A stretch of DNA of 64,000 bases from an uncultured Phycicoccus sp. (lineage in GTDB: Bacteria > Actinomycetota > Actinomycetes > Actinomycetales > Dermatophilaceae): positions 310,001 to 374,000 of the forward strand of contig NZ_CANLZR010000002.1 of NCBI RefSeq assembly GCF_947495705.1, given 5' to 3'. Shown here piece after piece: positions 26,446 to 34,992 of this stretch (its first letter is position 1; every line of letters starts with the position of its first letter). The position numbers and the translations under genes were made by a program. The notes beneath the pieces were generated by a model. It was not told the DNA's origin, made no database searches, and saw nothing but the letters and a program-made list of their open reading frames with translations.

Positions 26446-27572
26446 GCGGACGCCCCGGCCCGGCGGTACTCCCCGAGGGTCGCCGCGACGGCAGTCCCCC
26501 AGTCCTGGCGCGGCGGCACGCCCCGGAGCCGGTCACGCATCGTGCGGAGCCGCGCCCGGTCGGCGGCCAGCCCCGCCACGGCGAGCCCGAGGTCGGCGTC
26601 GCCGTCGACGAGTAGCCCGTCGGTCCCGTGCGCGACGATGTCGTCGACCCCCGTCCCGCGCAGCGCGACGATCGGCACCCCGGCGGCCCGGGCCTCCAAG
26701 GCGGCGATCCCGAAGGCCTCGAGCCGCGCCGCGGTGATGTACAGGTCGCCCGAGTGGTGAAGACTGCGCAGCCCCTCCCGGTCGAGCCGGCCCGGCAGGG
26801 TCACCCAGTCCATGCCCCGGGCCCGCAGGTACCCCTCCATCGCCCGGCGCTGCGGGCCCTCCCCGGCGATCGTCGCGCGCAGCGGCACCGCCGGGTCGAG
26901 GCGGGTGCGCGCGGCGTGCAGGGCCCCGAGCAGGGCCAGCGGCCGCTTCCGGGTGACCAGGCGCATCGCCGTCACGACGTGCACCCCGTCGCGGTCGTCA
27001 TCGTGGTCGGCCGTCGGCCCGGCCCGCCACCACCCGGTGTCGACGCCGTTGTTGAGCACGGCGACATCCGCCCCGCCGGCGGCCCGGGCGACCTGGGCGG
27101 CGGCCATCTCCGAGACCGCGCTGAGGGCCACCCCGCGCCCCGCCCATCGGCGGAGGTGGCCGCCCATCCGGACCGCCGGGACGGCGCGCCCGAGGACGCA
27201 GTGGAACGTCGCCGCCACCGGCAGCCCCACGCCGAGCGCGGTGCGGACGAGATCGGTGGCGAACGGGCTGACGACCCCGAGGTGGGCGTGGGCGACGTCG
27301 AAGCCCCCCGCCTCCAGGCGCCGCCGCACCTCGGGCGGCGCGAACGGGTTGACCGGCACCCCCGCGGGGAGGCGGATCGCGAGTCGGTGGACGACGACGC
27401 CGTCCTCCTCGGCGGTCCGGGCGCCGTGCCGTTCCCCGTCCGGGCCGGCCGTGGCGGTGAACACCTCGACGGTGTGCCCGTCGTGGGCGAGCCGGTGCGC
27501 GAGGTCGTGGACCTGCCGTTCGATGCCCCCGAGCCGTGGCGGGTAACAGTCCGACAGGAGGGCGACCTTCAC
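26442..27572 (-). CDS. GT4-family glycosyltransferase
   Basis: A 376-residue GT-B glycosyltransferase. The N-domain starts KVALLSDCYPPRLGGIERQV with the acceptor-side Gly-rich loop. The C-domain has RLVTRKRPLALLGAL and EAFGIAALEARAAGVPIVAL, the E-x7-E nucleotide-sugar motif of GT4. Likely an alpha-mannosyl- or glucosyl-transferase working on envelope glycolipid at the inner face of the membrane; the substrate is inferred only from the neighbouring PIG-L deacetylase. GTG start, with CAGGGT eight bases upstream. Divergent from the PIG-L gene. Confidence 0.88.
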   Translation of the reverse strand: MKVALLSDCYPPRLGGIERQVHDLAHRLAHDGHTVEVFTATAGPDGERHGARTAEEDGVVVHRLAIRLPAGVPVNPFAPPEVRRRLEAGGFDVAHAHLGVVSPFATDLVRTALGVGLPVAATFHCVLGRAVPAVRMGGHLRRWAGRGVALSAVSEMAAAQVARAAGGADVAVLNNGVDTGWWRAGPTADHDDDRDGVHVVTAMRLVTRKRPLALLGALHAARTRLDPAVPLRATIAGEGPQRRAMEGYLRARGMDWVTLPGRLDREGLRSLHHSGDLYITAARLEAFGIAALEARAAGVPIVALRGTGVDDIVAHGTDGLLVDGDADLGLAVAGLAADRARLRTMRDRLRGVPPRQDWGTAVAATLGEYRRAGASA

Positions 27573-27608
27573 GAGGGACCACCCTGCCATGCGCGAGGAT
27601 GGGTCACG

Positions 27609-28457
27609 ATGTCCCGCACGCTCGTGGCGTTCCACGCCCACCCCGACGACGAGGCGCTCCTCACCGCCGGCACGATGGCCCGTGCCGTGGCCGAGGGGCA
27701 CCGCGTGGTGCTCGTCCTCGCCACCGACGGTGGGGCCGGGCTTGCGGCCGAGGACCTCCGCCGCGACGGGGGTCTCGGGCGGCTGCGACTCCGCGAGGCG
27801 GAACGCTCGGCGGCGGCGCTGGGCGTGGCCCGGCTCGAGTGGCTCGGGTACGCCGACAGCGGCAGCGGCCCCGAGCCGGAGCCCGACCTGCCCGGGGTGA
27901 CCCGGTTCTGCCGGGCCCCGGTGGAGGAGGCCGCGGAGCGCCTCGCGGCGATCCTGCGCACCGAGCGCGCCGACGTCCTCCTGTCCTACGACGCGAACGG
28001 CGGGTACGGGCATCGCGACCACCGCCGGGTCCACGCCGTCGGGGCCCGGGCGGCCGAGATCGCCGGCACCCCGCGGGTCCTCGAAGCCACCGTCCCCCGG
28101 GACACGATCGTGCGGGCGCTGCGGGCGCTCGGGCGGGTCTACCGGTTCCCGGCCGAATTCGACCCGAGCAGCATGGAGCGGGCCTACAGCGCCCGCGCCG
28201 ACATCACGCACCGGATCGACGTCCGGCGCTACGCCCGGGCCAAGCGCGCCGCGATGCGGGCCCACGCCAGCCAGGCCACCGGCGGCGGCGCGGCCGACCC
28301 CGGCGACGACGGCCAGACCGGCGACCGGACCCTGGCGGCCTTCCTCCGCATCCCCCGGCCCCTCTACGATCTCGTCTTCGGTCGCGAGTGGTTCCGCGAC
28401 CCGTCGAGACCACCGGGGGAACGGGTGAGCAGGGACGTCTTCGAGGGGCTGCCATGA
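27609..28457 (+). CDS. PIG-L family deacetylase
   Basis: A 282-residue zinc-dependent N-deacetylase. The metal-binding and catalytic signature is HAHPDDEALLTAGTMA (His-x-His-Pro-Asp-Asp-Glu), the second His set GYGHRDHRRVH. The family includes MshB (mycothiol), Mca and GlcNAc-PI deacetylases. The neighbouring GT4 gene is not MshA-like, so mycothiol synthesis is not the first guess; a glycolipid or mycothiol-conjugate substrate is possible. The stop overlaps the next start (ATGA). Confidence 0.85.
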   Translation: MSRTLVAFHAHPDDEALLTAGTMARAVAEGHRVVLVLATDGGAGLAAEDLRRDGGLGRLRLREAERSAAALGVARLEWLGYADSGSGPEPEPDLPGVTRFCRAPVEEAAERLAAILRTERADVLLSYDANGGYGHRDHRRVHAVGARAAEIAGTPRVLEATVPRDTIVRALRALGRVYRFPAEFDPSSMERAYSARADITHRIDVRRYARAKRAAMRAHASQATGGGAADPGDDGQTGDRTLAAFLRIPRPLYDLVFGREWFRDPSRPPGERVSRDVFEGLP

Positions 28458-29548
28458 GGGCGGCGGGCATCGAGGTGCCCACGCAGCGGCGCCACGTGCT
28501 GCAGTTCGTCGTCGGGCTCGGCCTCGCGGTCGTGCTGCTCGTGTGGGGGCTCCCCTACTTCGCGCAGACCTCCTGGTCCGACATCTGGGGCGTCATCCGC
28601 GGGGTGCCGCCGTGGCACGCGGTGGGCTTCCAGGTCCTGATGCTCCTCGGGCTGTACTTCTACACGTTCACCTTCACCGGGTCGCTGCGTGGCCTCACCC
28701 ACGGCAAGGCCCTCGTCGTCAACCTCTGCGGGTCGTCGGTCTCGAACCTCCTGCCCGGCGGGGGCGCGGTCGGCCTCGCGGCGACGTACGCCATCTGCCG
28801 CTCGTGGGGCTTCTCGCGCCGGGCGACGTCGACCTCCGCCATCGTCACCGGGGTCTGGAACGTGCTCGCCCGGATCCTGCTGCCGGTCGTCGCCATCCTC
28901 GTGCTCGTCCTCGGCGGCGTGACCCTGCCGCCGGCCCTCACCGAGCTCGCGGTCGCGGGCTCGCTCACCGGCCTGGGGATCATCGCCGCGGTGGCCGGGA
29001 TGATGGCGAGCGAGCGGGTGGCACAGCGCATCGGGGGGCTGCTCGACCGCGGGCTGCGCCCGATCCTGCGCCGTCACCGGCCCCGGTCGACGATGTCCCT
29101 GGAGGAGCTCGTCCGTGACCTCCGCGCCCGGATCATCGACGTCGTCCGCTGGCGCTGGTGGTCGATGAGCCTGGGGATGCTCGGTTTCTTCGGGATGTAC
29201 TACGTGCTGTTCGTGCTCGTCATGCGCGAGACCGGCGTCGACCTCTCGCTCAACCTCCTGTTCGCGGCGTACGCGATCGGCCGGCTGCTCACGGCCGTCG
29301 GCATCACCCCGGGCGGGGTCGGCGTCACCGAGACGGCCACGACGATCGTCCTCGTCGGCTGGGGGGCGGACGCGGCGTCGGCGACGGCGGGGGTCGTCCT
29401 GTTCTCGATGATCACCCACCTCATGGAGGTGCCGCTCGGCGGGCTCGGCTGGCTCCTGTGGACGCTCAGCCCCAAGGTCGCTCCCCCGCCGGAGGGCGAG
29501 GAGCCCCTCTTCACCGATCAGCGGGAGCGGACCAAGCGGCGCACCTGA
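28454..29548 (+). CDS. LPG-synthase-type transmembrane protein (UPF0104)
   Basis: A 364-residue polytopic protein with about eight helices, matching the transmembrane part of lysylphosphatidylglycerol synthase/MprF. Family landmarks are SSVSNLLPGGGAVGLAATYA near residue 100 and ITPGGVGVTETATTI near 280. The cytosolic aminoacyl-transferase domain of MprF is absent, so it is more likely a lipid flippase-like or unknown transporter. ATG overlaps the PIG-L stop. Its last 31 bases overlap the end of the convergent gatD gene. Confidence 0.85.
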   Translation: MRAAGIEVPTQRRHVLQFVVGLGLAVVLLVWGLPYFAQTSWSDIWGVIRGVPPWHAVGFQVLMLLGLYFYTFTFTGSLRGLTHGKALVVNLCGSSVSNLLPGGGAVGLAATYAICRSWGFSRRATSTSAIVTGVWNVLARILLPVVAILVLVLGGVTLPPALTELAVAGSLTGLGIIAAVAGMMASERVAQRIGGLLDRGLRPILRRHRPRSTMSLEELVRDLRARIIDVVRWRWWSMSLGMLGFFGMYYVLFVLVMRETGVDLSLNLLFAAYAIGRLLTAVGITPGGVGVTETATTIVLVGWGADAASATAGVVLFSMITHLMEVPLGGLGWLLWTLSPKVAPPPEGEEPLFTDQRERTKRRT

Positions 29549-30279
29549 CGGCCGCGGGCCTCGTCGGCCAGCGGGTCGTCGAGGTCCTCGGGCTCGAACG
29601 GCCGCCCGGTCGCCCGCTCGGCGGCCACGGCGATGAGCGCGTCCGAGATCATCGGGTTCGCCGGCAGCAGCGGCCCGTGCAGGTAGGTGCCGATGACGTT
29701 GATCGAGCGGGCCCCCTCGGTCCCGTCCTCGCCGTTGTTGCCGTAGCCGGCCAGGACGGTGCCGAACGCCTCCTGGCCCGCACCGAGCACGGTGGAGCCG
29801 GAGTGGTTCTCGTAGCCGACGACCTTGCCGTACTCGGTCTCGATGCAGACCGGTCCGACCATGCGCTTGTCGTTGCCCTTGGTCGTGACGTCGAGGATGC
29901 CCAGCCCCGGCAGCACCTGCCCGGTCACGGTGTGGAACGAGTTGCCGAAGAGCTGGTACATCCCGCAGATGACGACCATCGGGACGCCGTCGGCGGCCAT
30001 CGCCTTGAGCGACGGGCCGATGGCCTCGAGGTCGGCCTCGACCCGGGCCTGACCGGAGTCCTGGCCCCCGCCGCCCATGAAGAGGTGCGCGTCGTCGCGC
30101 CAGGGGTCGCCGGGGTCGTGGAGGACGACCTCGGCGGTGTAGCCGTGGCGCCGGATGCGGCTGGCGAGCGCGTGCGTGTTGCCGCGGTCGCCGTAGATGC
30201 TCATCTCGCGCGGGTAGAGGTGGACGAGGGTGATCGTCCCCTTGCTCGGGCCGGCGGGCTCGAGGGTCGTGGTGCTCAT
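29518..30279 (-). CDS. gatD: Lipid II glutaminyl amidase GatD (glutaminase subunit)
   Basis: A 253-residue class-I amidotransferase that supplies ammonia to MurT for amidation of D-Glu in the peptidoglycan stem. Catalytic Cys lies in VVICGMYQLFG (many homologues read CGGYQLLG, so Met replaces Gly after CG). FENHSG-type YENHSGST and the catalytic His in GTYLHGPLLP are present. The start overlaps the murT stop (ATGA), so the two subunits are made in coupling. Acts at the cytoplasmic membrane on lipid II. Confidence 0.94.
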   Translation of the reverse strand: MSTTTLEPAGPSKGTITLVHLYPREMSIYGDRGNTHALASRIRRHGYTAEVVLHDPGDPWRDDAHLFMGGGGQDSGQARVEADLEAIGPSLKAMAADGVPMVVICGMYQLFGNSFHTVTGQVLPGLGILDVTTKGNDKRMVGPVCIETEYGKVVGYENHSGSTVLGAGQEAFGTVLAGYGNNGEDGTEGARSINVIGTYLHGPLLPANPMISDALIAVAAERATGRPFEPEDLDDPLADEARGRQVRRLVRSR

Positions 30280-31577
30280 GCCGGGCCGTCCTCTCCGAAC
30301 TGGGCGAGGCCGTGGCGCGCAGCCAGGGTGCGGCGCAGCGCCATCATCGCGGTGTACGTGCAGAAGATGCGCTTCGGCTCGTCGGGGTGGGCGGCGACGA
30401 ACCGGTCGAGGGCCTCGTCGAGGTCGGGGACGACGCGCTCGGTGGCGACGTCGTCGTAGTGCAGCCGCAGCGCCATGTCGTAGGCGCGCACTCCGCTCGT
30501 CAGGGCGACTCCCCGGTCGCGCAGCGAGGCGAACGAGACGTCGTAGAGCCACGAGACGTCCCGCCCGTCGGCGTCGTTGTCGTTGATCGCGACCATGGTC
30601 GCGGCCGGCGTCGTGCCGTACGTGCTGAGGGCCACCCCGAAGCCGGCGGGGTTCTTGACGAGGACGAGCTCCAGCGGCTGGCCGTCGACCATGATGACCT
30701 CGCCGCGACCGAAGGGCGGGCGGACCTCGCCGAGCGCGGTGGCCGTGGTGGCGGCGTCGAACGCGTCCCCGAGCAGCAGCCGGGCGGTGGTCGTGGCGGC
30801 GGTCGCGTTGATCATCGCCGCCAGCCCGCGCTGCTGGAGGGTGACGGGGCCGACCACCTGGTCGTCGAACACGATGTCGAAGGCCCGCTCGTCGCGCGGG
30901 CGCAGCCGGGCGTCGCCCGGGCCGGGGGGGCGGGCGCTGGTGTCGGCGTCGTCGAAGCGTGCGTCGTGCTCGGTGAGCTCGGGCAGCCGGTCGGCGATGG
31001 ACTCGTCGAGCCCGAACCACCGCACGGGCACGTCGACGGCGTCGCCGGCCCGGGCGATGAAGGGGTCGTCGGCGTTGGCGACGACGCCCTCGGTGCTCGC
31101 TGTCCCGAGGCGGGCGAGGAGGTCGGCGGTGTGGTCGATCTCGGCGAAGCGGTCGAGCTGGTCGCGGGCGACGTTCAGCAGCAGCGAGTGGGTCGGGGGC
31201 ACCTCGTCGATGAACCGCATCGCGTGGGCCTCGTCGAGCTCGACGACGACCATGTCGCTCGCGAGGCGGCCCGAGAGCGGCAGCTGGGGCAGCATCTCGC
31301 TCAGCACCCCGCGGGTGAAGTTGGAGCCCGTCGGGTTCGTGAAGACCGTGCGGCCGTGCGCTCGGAGGACGGCGACGAGCATCTTCGTCGTCGTCGTCTT
31401 GCCGTTGGTGCCGCTGACGACGACGATGCCGCCGCGGATGCCGGCCAGCGCCTGCCGGAGGATGCGGGGCTGGATGCGCTCGGCGACGAGCCCCGGGAAG
31501 GCCGAGCCGCCGCCGCGGCGCCGGGCGAGGGCTCGGGCGGTCTTGCCCGCGACGACTGCGGTGGCCGTTCTCAGCAC
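30276..31577 (-). CDS. murT: Lipid II isoglutaminyl synthase MurT (ATP-binding subunit)
   Basis: A 433-residue Mur-ligase-like subunit of MurT-GatD. It has the ATP loop VVVSGTNGKTTTTKM (about 50-64), GSNFTRGVLSEM, VELDEAHAM, NVARDQLDRF, and the MurT-specific LVKNPAGFGVAL and DVSWLYDVSF (catalytic Asp region). The usual middle-domain zinc ribbon with four Cys is absent: the protein has only one Cys, near residue 413, and the corresponding stretch (about 190-240) is Asp/Arg/Pro-rich. GTG start with TAGGGT six bases upstream. Confidence 0.93.
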   Translation of the reverse strand: MLRTATAVVAGKTARALARRRGGGSAFPGLVAERIQPRILRQALAGIRGGIVVVSGTNGKTTTTKMLVAVLRAHGRTVFTNPTGSNFTRGVLSEMLPQLPLSGRLASDMVVVELDEAHAMRFIDEVPPTHSLLLNVARDQLDRFAEIDHTADLLARLGTASTEGVVANADDPFIARAGDAVDVPVRWFGLDESIADRLPELTEHDARFDDADTSARPPGPGDARLRPRDERAFDIVFDDQVVGPVTLQQRGLAAMINATAATTTARLLLGDAFDAATTATALGEVRPPFGRGEVIMVDGQPLELVLVKNPAGFGVALSTYGTTPAATMVAINDNDADGRDVSWLYDVSFASLRDRGVALTSGVRAYDMALRLHYDDVATERVVPDLDEALDRFVAAHPDEPKRIFCTYTAMMALRRTLAARHGLAQFGEDGPA

Positions 31578-31583
31578 GCGCCA

Positions 31584-31589
31584 ACCCTA
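31584..31589 (-). promoter_or_regulatory. -10 element of a leaderless murT-gatD transcript
   Basis: TAGGGT on the minus strand, six bases before the murT GTG. No ribosome site. Confidence 0.6.
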
Positions 31590-31647
31590 GCCAGCGACCC
31601 CCGGCGGACCCGAATCGGCGCCGACGGCCCGGGCGGTGGCGTACGGA

Positions 31648-32574
31648 TCAGGAGCCCAGGTGGGCGTCGAGCCAACGGATGACGTCGGCGACCACCTCGT
31701 CGCGGTTCGTCTCGTTGAAGACCTCGTGGCGAGCCCCTGGGTAGAGGGTGCACGTGACGTCGACGATGCCCACGTCGCGGTACTGCTGCGCCACGGCGCG
31801 CGGGCCCTTGCCGTTGTCCCCCACGGGGTCCTTGTCGCCGGCCACGAGGAGGATCGGCAGGTCGCGCCGGACGCCGGCGACCTTCTTGGTGTCGTTGATG
31901 CCCCCGAGGCCGCCGAGGAGGTCGCTGAAGAAGCCGGAGGTGAAGGTGTTGCCGCACAGCGGGTCGGCGACGTAGGCGTCGACCTCGGCGTCGTCGCGGG
32001 AGAGCCAGTCGAAGTCGGTGCGGTTGGGCGTGAAGGCGGCGTTGTACTGGCCGAAGGTCAGCTTGTCCAGGAGGGCGCTGACATGGCGGCGGCCGCGGAT
32101 GCGGGCCTCGGCGGCCGCGAGCCCGGCACCGACCTTGCCGAGCGCGCCGGGGTCGCCGGCGGTGCCGGACAGGACGAGTCCGGCGAGGTCGTGCGACCCC
32201 TCGATGACGTAGGCGCGCGCCAGGAAGGAGCCCATGGAGTGGCCGAGGAGGAACACCGGCAGCCCGGGGTGCTCGGAGCGGGCGTGGTCGGTGACCTGGC
32301 GGAGGTCGCCGACGACGGTCGTCCAGCCGTGCTCGTCGGCGAAGTACCCGTGGTCGGCCTCGGAGGCGGTGCGGCCGTGCCCGCGGTGGTCGTGGGCGTA
32401 GACGGCGTAGCCGGCAGCGGTGAGCGCCTCGGCGACGCGGGCGTACCGGGCGGAGTGCTCGGCCATCCCGTGGGCGAGCTGGACGACGGCCTTCGGGTCA
32501 CCGTCGGGGAGCCAGCGGTGGGTGAACAGGGACGTGCCGTCCGTCGCCGTCACCGTCGTCGTCGTGCTCTGCAT
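31648..32574 (-). CDS. Alpha/beta hydrolase, monoacylglycerol-lipase-like
   Basis: A 308-residue soluble serine hydrolase. The oxyanion region is VVQLAHGMAEHSARY, the lysophospholipase-type segment AHDHRGHGRTA, the nucleophile elbow LGHSMGSFLARAY, the Asp lies in VAGDKDPVG, and the His in GARHEVFNE. This order is that of monoglyceride lipase/PldB-like hydrolases (Hydrolase_4). It likely releases fatty acid from monoacylglycerols. The long repeat-rich intergenic region lies upstream. Confidence 0.9.
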   Translation of the reverse strand: MQSTTTTVTATDGTSLFTHRWLPDGDPKAVVQLAHGMAEHSARYARVAEALTAAGYAVYAHDHRGHGRTASEADHGYFADEHGWTTVVGDLRQVTDHARSEHPGLPVFLLGHSMGSFLARAYVIEGSHDLAGLVLSGTAGDPGALGKVGAGLAAAEARIRGRRHVSALLDKLTFGQYNAAFTPNRTDFDWLSRDDAEVDAYVADPLCGNTFTSGFFSDLLGGLGGINDTKKVAGVRRDLPILLVAGDKDPVGDNGKGPRAVAQQYRDVGIVDVTCTLYPGARHEVFNETNRDEVVADVIRWLDAHLGS

Positions 32575-32664
32575 GGAACAAGTCCTCGGGGTCGCCAGGG
32601 GATGGTGGCCTCAGCCTGCCATGGACACCGACCGCCGAGGCCGAGGAGCCGCAGCCAGTGGGCC

Positions 32665-32761
32665 GGGAGCCGGGAGCCAGGAGCCAGGAGCCAGGAGCCA
32701 GGAGCCAGGAGCCAGGAGCCAGGAGCCAGGAGCCAGGAGCCGGGAGCCGGGAGCCGGGAGC
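32665..32761. repeat. 7-bp tandem repeat array, about 14 copies
   Basis: Two GGGAGCC, nine AGGAGCC, two GGGAGCC and a partial final unit, head to tail with no interruptions. The variant units sit symmetrically at the ends. The perfect inner block suggests recent slippage growth, so length should vary between strains. It stands about 90 bases upstream of the hydrolase start. Confidence 0.95.
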
Positions 32762-32772
32762 AACATGTCCAT

Positions 32773-32870
32773 CCCGGAATCGCTCCGCCACCCGGAGGTA
32801 TCCGTCCGGATGCGGAGGAGGGAATGTCCGGATTCGGAGCGATACCTCCGCCATCCGGATCGATTCCGGG
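32773..32870. repeat. Imperfect inverted repeat of 30-base arms
   Basis: Arms 32773-32802 and 32841-32870 pair at 24 of 30 positions: ten perfect outer pairs, ten perfect inner pairs, and a mismatched middle. The 38-base interior carries further TCCGGAT repeats. It lies about 80 bases past the guaA stop. It might be a terminator, a REP-like element or a small non-autonomous mobile element. Confidence 0.75.
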
Positions 32871-32951
32871 CCCCGTCTATTGAGTCTCTGGGGGTGGCCG
32901 GCTCTCGCTGGCCATCCCGGCGACGTCACCCGTCGAGCCCGGTGTCGCGGG

Positions 32952-34604
32952 CTACTCCCACTCGATGGTGCCCGGCGGCTTGCTCGTCACGTCCAGGACG
33001 ACCCGGTTGACCTCGCGCACCTCGTTCGTGATGCGCGTCGAGATCTTCGCGAGCACCTCGTAGGGGATGCGCGTCCAGTCGGCGGTCATCGCGTCCTCGG
33101 ACGACACCGGCCGCAGCACGACCGGGTGCCCGTAGGTGCGGCCGTCGCCCTGGACGCCGACCGAGCGGACGTCGGCGAGCAGGACGACCGGGCACTGCCA
33201 GATCTCGCGGTCCAGCCCCGCGGTCGACAGCTCCTCGCGCGCCACCTGGTCGGCGGCACGCAGGACGTCGAGCCGGTCCTTGGTGACCTCGCCGACGATC
33301 CGGATCCCGAGCCCCGGCCCCGGGAACGGCTGGCGCCACACGATCCCTTCGGGGACGCCGAGCTCGAGCCCGACCTGGCGCACCTCGTCCTTGAAGAGCA
33401 GGCGCAGCGGCTCGACGAGCTTGAACTGGAGGTCGTCGGGCAGCCCCCCCACGTTGTGGTGGCTCTTGATGTTGGCCGCCCCGGTGCCGCCACCGGACTC
33501 GACGACGTCCGGGTAGAGGGTGCCCTGGACGAGGAACTCGACCGGGTGGTCCGCCTCCCCGCCGTGCTCCCCGACGATGTCGCGCGCGGCCTGCTCGAAG
33601 ACCCGGATGAACTCCCGGCCGATGATCTTGCGCTTCTCCTCGGGGTCACTGACGCCGGCCAGCGCCTCCAGGAAGCGGTCGGCCGCGTCGACGGTGACGA
33701 GGTCGACCCCGGTCGCGTCGACGAAGTCCTGCTGCACCTGCTCGGCCTCGCCGGAGCGCAGCAGCCCGTGGTCGACGAAGACGCAGGTCAGCTGGTCCCC
33801 GACGGCACGCTGCACCAGGGCCGCCGCGACCGACGAGTCGACCCCGCCGGACAGCCCGCAGATGACCCGCTTGTCGCCGATCTGCTCCCGGACGGCGCCG
33901 ACGAGCTCCTCGACGACGTTGGCCGCGGTCCACTCCCCCGTGAGGCCGGCCCCCTTGTGCAGGAAGTTCTCCAGGACCCGCTGCCCGAACGTCGAGTGCA
34001 TGACCTCGGGGTGCCACTGGACCCCGTAGAGCCGACGCTCGTCGTCCTCGAAGCCGGCGACGGGCGCCCCGGACGTCGTCGCCGTGACCCGCATGCCCTC
34101 GGGCGCCTCCTCGACGGAGTCGCCGTGGCTCATCCACACCGACTGGTCGACCGGCTGGCCGTTGAAGAGCGTCGAGGCGGTGTCGAGCACGGTCGCCGGC
34201 GTGGCCCCGAACTCCGAGAGCCCGGTCTTGGCCACCGTCCCGCCCAGGGCCAGCGCCATCGCCTGGAAGCCGTAGCACATGCCGAACACGGGGACGCCGG
34301 CCTGCAGGATCGCCGGGTCGAGGCGCGGGGCGCCCTCCTCGTACACCGACGACGGGCCGCCGGACAGCACGATGGCCGCGGGGCCCTTGGCGAGCATCTC
34401 GTCGGCCGGCATCGAGTGCGGCACGACCTCGCTGAAGCAGTTGGCCTCACGCACCCGCCGGGCGATGAGCTGGGCGTACTGGGCGCCGAAGTCGACGACG
34501 AGGACGGGCCGGTCGGCGAGATGCACGGGGGCACCGCCCTCGACGACGGCGTGGGAGGGGTCGACCGGGGACGGGTCGGCCGGCAGTTCGGGGGCGTCGC
34601 TCAC
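32952..34604 (-). CDS. guaA: GMP synthase (glutamine-hydrolysing) GuaA
   Basis: A 550-residue enzyme that converts XMP to GMP. The N-terminal class-I amidotransferase has [15 protein letters not shown], the nucleophile Cys in [11 protein letters not shown] and the His/Glu in [10 protein letters not shown]. The ATP-pyrophosphatase domain has the P-loop [15 protein letters not shown], and the dimerisation domain has [13 protein letters not shown] and ends [10 protein letters not shown] 40-residue N-terminal extension is common in actinobacteria. GTG start, with TAACCT seven bases upstream. It follows SURF1 and DUF3817 genes closely. Confidence 0.98.
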   Translation of the reverse strand: MSDAPELPADPSPVDPSHAVVEGGAPVHLADRPVLVVDFGAQYAQLIARRVREANCFSEVVPHSMPADEMLAKGPAAIVLSGGPSSVYEEGAPRLDPAILQAGVPVFGMCYGFQAMALALGGTVAKTGLSEFGATPATVLDTASTLFNGQPVDQSVWMSHGDSVEEAPEGMRVTATTSGAPVAGFEDDERRLYGVQWHPEVMHSTFGQRVLENFLHKGAGLTGEWTAANVVEELVGAVREQIGDKRVICGLSGGVDSSVAAALVQRAVGDQLTCVFVDHGLLRSGEAEQVQQDFVDATGVDLVTVDAADRFLEALAGVSDPEEKRKIIGREFIRVFEQAARDIVGEHGGEADHPVEFLVQGTLYPDVVESGGGTGAANIKSHHNVGGLPDDLQFKLVEPLRLLFKDEVRQVGLELGVPEGIVWRQPFPGPGLGIRIVGEVTKDRLDVLRAADQVAREELSTAGLDREIWQCPVVLLADVRSVGVQGDGRTYGHPVVLRPVSSEDAMTADWTRIPYEVLAKISTRITNEVREVNRVVLDVTSKPPGTIEWE

Positions 34605-34611
34605 GCGGCCA

Positions 34612-34617
34612 AGGTTA
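34612..34617 (-). promoter_or_regulatory. -10 element of a leaderless guaA transcript
   Basis: TAACCT on the minus strand, seven bases before the guaA GTG and within the ten-base gap after the DUF3817 gene plus its end. It would give guaA its own message in addition to read-through. Confidence 0.55.
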
Positions 34618-34992
34618 TCGGCGCGAGGCCGCGAGTCCGGCCTCGACCTCCCGGGCCACGCGGCGCTCGACCCAGAAGGAGAGGAACGGCACACAGCCGG
34701 CGAGCATGACGAGCACCATCTTCGTCAGCGACCAGCCCACCTTGAAGCCGAGGACGGCCGTCGCGACGAGGTAGACCATGTAGATGAAGCCGTGCGGCTG
34801 GGGCCACCAGGCCAGCGGGTTCGCGTCACCCTTGAGCCCGTACCCGTAGGCGAGCACCATCTCGACGACGAGGACGAGCAGGCCGACCCCGACGATGAAC
34901 GCCATGACCTTGAAGAAGGTGAGCCGGGGGCGGACGGCGTCGGCATCCTCGACGGCGATGGCGGTGTCCGGACGGGCGTCAGGGGTGCTCAC
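34615..34992 (-). CDS. DUF3817 integral membrane protein
   Basis: A 125-residue membrane protein with three helices (about 25-48, 60-80, 84-106). The family block [19 protein letters not shown] and [18 protein letters not shown], which begins the second helix, is diagnostic of DUF3817. Function unknown; members often neighbour guaA or cytochrome oxidase genes. GTG 34992 is chosen because GACAAT is seven bases upstream; an ATG at 35001 is the alternative. Its start overlaps the SURF1 gene end by 14 bases. Confidence 0.82.
   Translation of the reverse strand: MSTPDARPDTAIAVEDADAVRPRLTFFKVMAFIVGVGLLVLVVEMVLAYGYGLKGDANPLAWWPQPHGFIYMVYLVATAVLGFKVGWSLTKMVLVMLAGCVPFLSFWVERRVAREVEAGLAASRR

Larger units (their letters stand above)
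32575..32951. other. 377-base intergenic region with VNTR and palindromic element
   Basis: Non-coding stretch between the guaA stop and the hydrolase start. It holds a 7-bp tandem array and then a long imperfect inverted repeat, both listed separately. No conserved open frame is convincing here. Confidence 0.7.

Noticed and set aside
26442-28457. GT4 and PIG-L genes as MshA and MshB of mycothiol synthesis
   Set aside because: The glycosyltransferase N-terminus lacks the MshA signature, and PIG-L proteins have several substrates.
32665-32761. Tandem repeat considered as a CRISPR array
   Set aside because: Units are 7 bases and contiguous, with no spacers and no cas genes.
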